DNA from: Rhodobaculum claviforme
GTDB lineage: Bacteria > Pseudomonadota > Alphaproteobacteria > Rhodobacterales > Rhodobacteraceae
NCBI RefSeq assembly: GCF_016653255.1
Contig: NZ_NHSD01000289.1
Span: 1-35,029, forward strand
DNA length: 35,029 nucleotides
Reading direction: 5' to 3'
The notes under the pieces were generated by a model. That model was given only the letters and a program-made list of their open reading frames with translations. It was not told the DNA's origin and did no database searches. Below are positions 32,223-35,029 of the stretch, piece by piece (the first letter of the stretch is position 1; each line of letters starts with the position of its first letter). A program made the position numbers and the translations under genes.

Positions 32223-32669
32223 ATGACCGTGTTCCAGAAGATCCTCGTGCCCTTCGACGGATCCAACAACGCCGAGGAGGCGCTGGCCAGGGCCGTCGAG
32301 CTGGCACGGCTGACCGAGGGGGAGGTGCTGATCCTGACCGTGTACCGCCACCATTCCATGCTGGAGGCGTCGTTCTCCATGGTGCGTCCGCAGGACATGC
32401 CGGGCAACACCGACACCGCGATGCGCGAATACGCCCGCGAGGTGGCCGACTACGCCAAGCGCATGGCGATCGATGCCGGGGCCACCCGCGTGCGCGCCTT
32501 CGTCAAGGCAGGCCAGCCCGCGCGCACCATCATCCGCATGGCCGAAGACAAGGAGGTCGATCTGATCGTGCTCGGCAGCCGCGGCCTCGGCTCCATCGAA
32601 AGCTATCTGCTGGGATCGGTGTCGCACAAGGTCACGGGGCTGGCGCGCTGTCCGGTGCTGGTGGTGTGA
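32223..32669 (+). CDS. Universal stress protein (TRAP-associated, TeaD-like)
   Basis: This 148-residue UspA-family protein has an ATP-binding motif G-x2-G-x9-G-S in LGSRGLGSIESYLLGSVS and the usual start KILVPFDGSNNAEEA. In the Halomonas ectoine system, the homologous TeaD gene follows teaABC and lowers transport activity in an ATP-dependent way. The same position here suggests regulation of UehABC. AGGGGGGCG precedes the ATG. Nothing unusual is seen in length or motifs. Confidence 0.93.
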   Translation: MTVFQKILVPFDGSNNAEEALARAVELARLTEGEVLILTVYRHHSMLEASFSMVRPQDMPGNTDTAMREYAREVADYAKRMAIDAGATRVRAFVKAGQPARTIIRMAEDKEVDLIVLGSRGLGSIESYLLGSVSHKVTGLARCPVLVV

Positions 32670-32694
32670 GGGCGCGCCCGCCCGGGCCGTCGCG

Positions 32695-33726
32695 ATGACC
32701 GTGGCCGATATCCTGGCGGCGCGGGCGCGCATCGCCCCGCAGGTGCGGCGCAGCTTTGCCGCTCCGTCGGAGGCGCTGTCGGTGCGGGTCGGTGCGCCGG
32801 TCTGGCTGACGCACGAACACCAGCAGATCACCGGCGCCTTCAAGCTGCGCGGGGCGACCAACGCGGTCGCGCGCCTGCCGGCGGGCACGCCCGGGGTCGT
32901 CACGGCCTCCACCGGCAACCACGGGCGGGCGCTGGCGCATGCCGCGCGGGCGCGGGGGCTGCGGGCGGTGGTGTGCCTGTCTCATCTGGTGCCGGAAAAC
33001 AAGCGCGCCGCCGTGCGCGCGCTGGGCGCCGAGGTCCGCGTGATCGGCCACAGCCAGGACGACGCCCAGGCCGAGGCCGCGCGGCTGGCCGCCGAGGCCG
33101 GCCTCGCGCTGATCCCCCCCTTCGACCACCCGGACGTCATCGCCGGCCAGGGCACCCTGGGCCTGGAGATGGCCGAGGATGTCCCCGACGCCGCGGCGGT
33201 GCTGATCCCGCTGTCGGGCGGCGGGCTGTTTGCGGGGGTGGCCACGGCGATGAAGGCCCTCAACCCCGGCATCCGCGCCATCGGCGTGTCGATGCGGCGC
33301 GGTGCGGCCATGGCCGCGAGCCTGCGCGCGGGCCACCCCGTCGCGGTGACCGAGGCGCCGACGCTGGCCGATTCGCTGGGCGGCGGCATCGGGCTGGACA
33401 ACCGCCACACACTGGACGCCGTGCGCGCGCTGATCGACGACGTGATCCTGCTGTCGGAGGCCGAGATCGCCGCCGGTATCCGCCACCTCTATCACCACGA
33501 GCGCCAGATCGTCGAAGGCGGCGGCGCGGTGGGGGTTGCCGCCCTTCTGGCCGGGCGCATCACTGTGCGCGGCCCGGTGCTGGTGCCGCTGACGGGCGCC
33601 AACATCGACATGGCGCTCCACGCCCGCATCATCGCCGGTCACGACGCCCACGCCAGCCCCGAAGACATCCCCGAAAACACCCCCGAACAGGAGACCATCC
33701 CCCCATGCCCGCCATCCGCATCCTGA
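32695..33726 (+). CDS. eutB: Hydroxyectoine utilization dehydratase EutB
   Basis: This 343-residue fold-type II pyridoxal-phosphate enzyme is related to threonine dehydratase. Lys50 in ITGAFKLRGA holds the cofactor, TGNHG (73-77) is the substrate loop, and SGGGLFAG (174-181) binds the phosphate. It has no C-terminal ACT domain, so allosteric amino acid control as in IlvA is unlikely. With EutA and EutC it is thought to convert 5-hydroxyectoine to ectoine. It follows usp by 25 bases and overlaps eutC by 22. The name rests on context with the ectoine transporter and EutC; a general threonine/serine dehydratase is the alternative. The Shine-Dalgarno is weak. Confidence 0.85.
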   Translation: MTVADILAARARIAPQVRRSFAAPSEALSVRVGAPVWLTHEHQQITGAFKLRGATNAVARLPAGTPGVVTASTGNHGRALAHAARARGLRAVVCLSHLVPENKRAAVRALGAEVRVIGHSQDDAQAEAARLAAEAGLALIPPFDHPDVIAGQGTLGLEMAEDVPDAAAVLIPLSGGGLFAGVATAMKALNPGIRAIGVSMRRGAAMAASLRAGHPVAVTEAPTLADSLGGGIGLDNRHTLDAVRALIDDVILLSEAEIAAGIRHLYHHERQIVEGGGAVGVAALLAGRITVRGPVLVPLTGANIDMALHARIIAGHDAHASPEDIPENTPEQETIPPCPPSAS

Positions 33727-34688
33727 CCGAGGCGCAGTTGCGCGGGGTCATCGACCTCGACCTCGGGCTGGTGGACGCCATCGACGCGGCCTTTCGCCAG
33801 CTGGCGGCTGGGGGGGTGGTGATGCCGCCGGTGCTGTCGATGCACCTCGAGGACGTCAACGGCGAGGTCGACATCAAGACCGCCCATGTCCCCGGCCTGG
33901 AGGGGTTCGCGATCAAGGTCAGCCCGGGGTTCTTCGACAACCCGCGCCTGGGGCTGCCGTCGACCTCGGGGCTGATGATGGTGCTGTCGGCGCGCACCGG
34001 GCAGGTGCAGGCGCTGCTGCTGGACAATGGCTACCTGACCGACTTGCGGACCGCGGCGGCCGGGGCGGTGGCGGCGCGGGCGCTGGCACGGGCCGATGCG
34101 GCGACGGCCTGCATCCTGGGTGCGGGGGTCCAGGCGCGGTTGCAGTTGCGCGCGCTGGCGCTGGTGCGGCCGCTGGCGCGCGCCGTGGTCTGGGCGCGCG
34201 ATCCCGCCCGCGCTGCCGCCATGGCCACCGAGGCCAGCGCGCAGCTGGGCCTGCCCGTTCGGCCCGAGGCGGACGCAAGGACCGCGGTCGCGCAGGCCGA
34301 CATCGTGGTCACCACCACCCCCGCCACCGCGCCGATCCTGCGCGCGGACTGGCTGCGTCCGGGCCAGCACGTCACCGCCATGGGCGCCGACCAGCCCGGC
34401 AAGACCGAGGTGGACCCGGCACTGTTCGCGCGCGCCAGCTACGTCCCCGACCGGCTGTCACAGGCCCGCGCCATGGGCGAGCTTCGCGCCGCCATCGCCG
34501 CCGGGGCCGTCGCGCCGGACGCGGCGTTTCCCGAGCTGGGCGCGGTGCTGTCGGGCACCGCGCCGGGCCGCCGCGACCCGCAGGCGATCACCTTTGCCGA
34601 CCTCACCGGCACGGGCGTGCAGGACACCGCCATCGCCACCCTTGCGCTGGCCCGCGCCGGTTCGGCCGGGACGGTGATCGACAGCTGA
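33705..34688 (+). CDS. eutC: Ornithine cyclodeaminase family protein EutC
   Basis: This 327-residue NAD-dependent enzyme of the ornithine cyclodeaminase/mu-crystallin family has the nucleotide-binding motif GAGVQA (139-144). The conserved active-site stretch is NGYLTDLRTAAAGAVAARA (about 108-126), and Lys71 (AIKVSPGF) matches the family's substrate-binding Lys. The start lies 22 bases inside eutB, with CAGGAG about 11 bases before it. In ectoine-degrading bacteria EutC acts with EutA and EutB on hydroxyectoine. It is the last gene of the operon here, followed by a 306-base gap. Confidence 0.87.
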   Translation: MPAIRILTEAQLRGVIDLDLGLVDAIDAAFRQLAAGGVVMPPVLSMHLEDVNGEVDIKTAHVPGLEGFAIKVSPGFFDNPRLGLPSTSGLMMVLSARTGQVQALLLDNGYLTDLRTAAAGAVAARALARADAATACILGAGVQARLQLRALALVRPLARAVVWARDPARAAAMATEASAQLGLPVRPEADARTAVAQADIVVTTTPATAPILRADWLRPGQHVTAMGADQPGKTEVDPALFARASYVPDRLSQARAMGELRAAIAAGAVAPDAAFPELGAVLSGTAPGRRDPQAITFADLTGTGVQDTAIATLALARAGSAGTVIDS

Positions 34689-34836
34689 GGGCGGCTGCCG
34701 CCGGCCATCGCCACGCCACCCTCCGGGTGTGGCCGGGACGTTCAAGCCGGTGGCCCGCCCCGCCCCCCGCCCCGGCCTGCGCGGCCGCCCGAGCCGCGCT
34801 TGCGCGGGCTGGCACCGACCGGCAAGCCTGCGGGCG

Positions 34837-34888
34837 GTGAACGGTGGACGGTGGATGGTGGGCCGTGGACGGTTGGCGGTGGACGGAT
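34837..34888. repeat. Degenerate GGTGGAC tandem repeat
   Basis: About seven imperfect copies of a 7-base unit (GGTGAAC, GGTGGAC, GGTGGAT and variants) occur in a row in noncoding DNA. The unit length and variants suggest slippage; no function is evident. Confidence 0.6.
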
Positions 34889-34920
34889 CTGGCGGCACGG
34901 CCGCTGCAACGGCCGCGCCG

Positions 34921-34934
34921 TTGACCTGCATCAA
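34921..34934. promoter_or_regulatory. FNR/FnrL-type binding site
   Basis: TTGACCTGCATCAA differs from the FNR consensus TTGAT-N4-ATCAA at a single base. Its centre lies about 67 bases before the start codon at 34995, which fits activation of the edge gene under low oxygen with a start of transcription near 34969. Confidence 0.6.
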
Positions 34935-34994
34935 GGCGCCGTCCGGCGATTCCGGCGAGGATCCCCGCCTCAACCCCAACCCGTGAGGCACCGG

Positions 34995-35029
34995 ATGACC
35001 GCCCGCAGCGCCCGGCCCGCAGGCCCGAC
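34995..35029 (+). CDS. Partial gene at right edge, unidentified
   Basis: ATG at 34995 with GAGG 6 bases upstream opens a frame of 11 residues (MTARSARPAGP) before the window ends. The FNR-like box about 67 bases upstream suggests that it may be an oxygen-regulated gene. The fragment is too short to assign, and it may not belong to the ectoine operon. Confidence 0.4.
   Translation, partial: MTARSARPAGP

Larger units (their letters stand above)
34689..34994. other. Intergenic region after eutC
   Basis: No credible gene is seen on either strand in these 306 bases. The region contains a short GC dyad just after the eutC stop (GGCGG-CTG-CCGCC), a degenerate GGTGGAC repeat and an FNR-like box ahead of the edge gene. 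Confidence 0.6.

Noticed and set aside
34729-34986. 85-codon frame after eutC
   Set aside because: It covers the tandem repeat and has no ribosome-binding site or recognisable sequence.
1-35029. Insertion sequences, prophage, integrase or tRNA-based attachment sites
   Set aside because: No transposase, recombinase or phage proteins, and no tRNA-like cloverleaf, were recognised on either strand.

Overview
The window is about 35 kb of very GC-rich, densely coding DNA with no rRNA, tRNA, insertion sequence or CRISPR array that I can see. Gene content and style point to an alphaproteobacterium, most likely a Rhodobacteraceae/Roseobacter-group heterotroph: three solute-binding-protein transport systems, a TeaABC/UehABC-type ectoine TRAP transporter with its universal stress protein and EutB/EutC enzymes, and an FNR/FnrL-type box. 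The taxonomic placement is inference. There are 29 coding features, two of them cut by the window edges.

Region 1 (1-6646) is the least ordinary part. On the minus strand lie a very repetitive, acidic Gly/Ala/Asp-rich 812-residue protein, a 684-residue protein with its own internal repeats, and the start of a third gene that leaves the window. A perfect GC hairpin follows the 812-residue gene. Divergent from them is a CsgD/LuxR-like regulator with a degenerate receiver domain. It is translationally coupled to a small protein carrying an R-x4-H (HEPN-like) motif. I read this as an undescribed surface or matrix protein locus with its own regulator, possibly served by type I secretion.

Region 2 (6692-10556) holds a transglutaminase-like protease, a leaderless gamma-glutamyltransferase-family protein and a glyoxalase/VOC-domain protein.

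Region 3 (10563-16088, minus strand) is a compact operon: GntR/FCD regulator, a thiamine-diphosphate enzyme, a TAXI-type TRAP binding protein and a fused TRAP permease. Two CTGTATRCAG sites sit just upstream of the regulator. Region 4 (16240-28805) has a polyamine/opine-type ABC importer followed in the same operon by a class III aminotransferase and a beta-keto acid cleavage enzyme. Divergent from it are a LysR regulator, an M20 amidohydrolase and a penicillin-acylase-family Ntn hydrolase. An amidase lies convergent to these. Together they look like a pathway that imports an N-acylated or amide-containing amine, removes the acyl group, transaminates it and cleaves the resulting keto acid with acetyl-CoA. 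The substrate is unknown. A GTATAC core in front of the M20 gene matches the GntR sites of region 3 and may link the two regions.

Region 5 (29139-34688, plus strand) is an ectoine/hydroxyectoine uptake and catabolic operon (uehABC, usp, eutB, eutC). It lacks eutA at the usual place and has no doeA/doeB next to it inside the window. It ends in a short intergenic stretch with a degenerate GGTGGAC repeat and an FNR-like box, before a new gene that starts at the right edge.

A recurring design feature is a perfect GC-rich hairpin directly after each of the three solute-binding-protein genes and after the 812-residue gene. This suggests differential expression within these operons.
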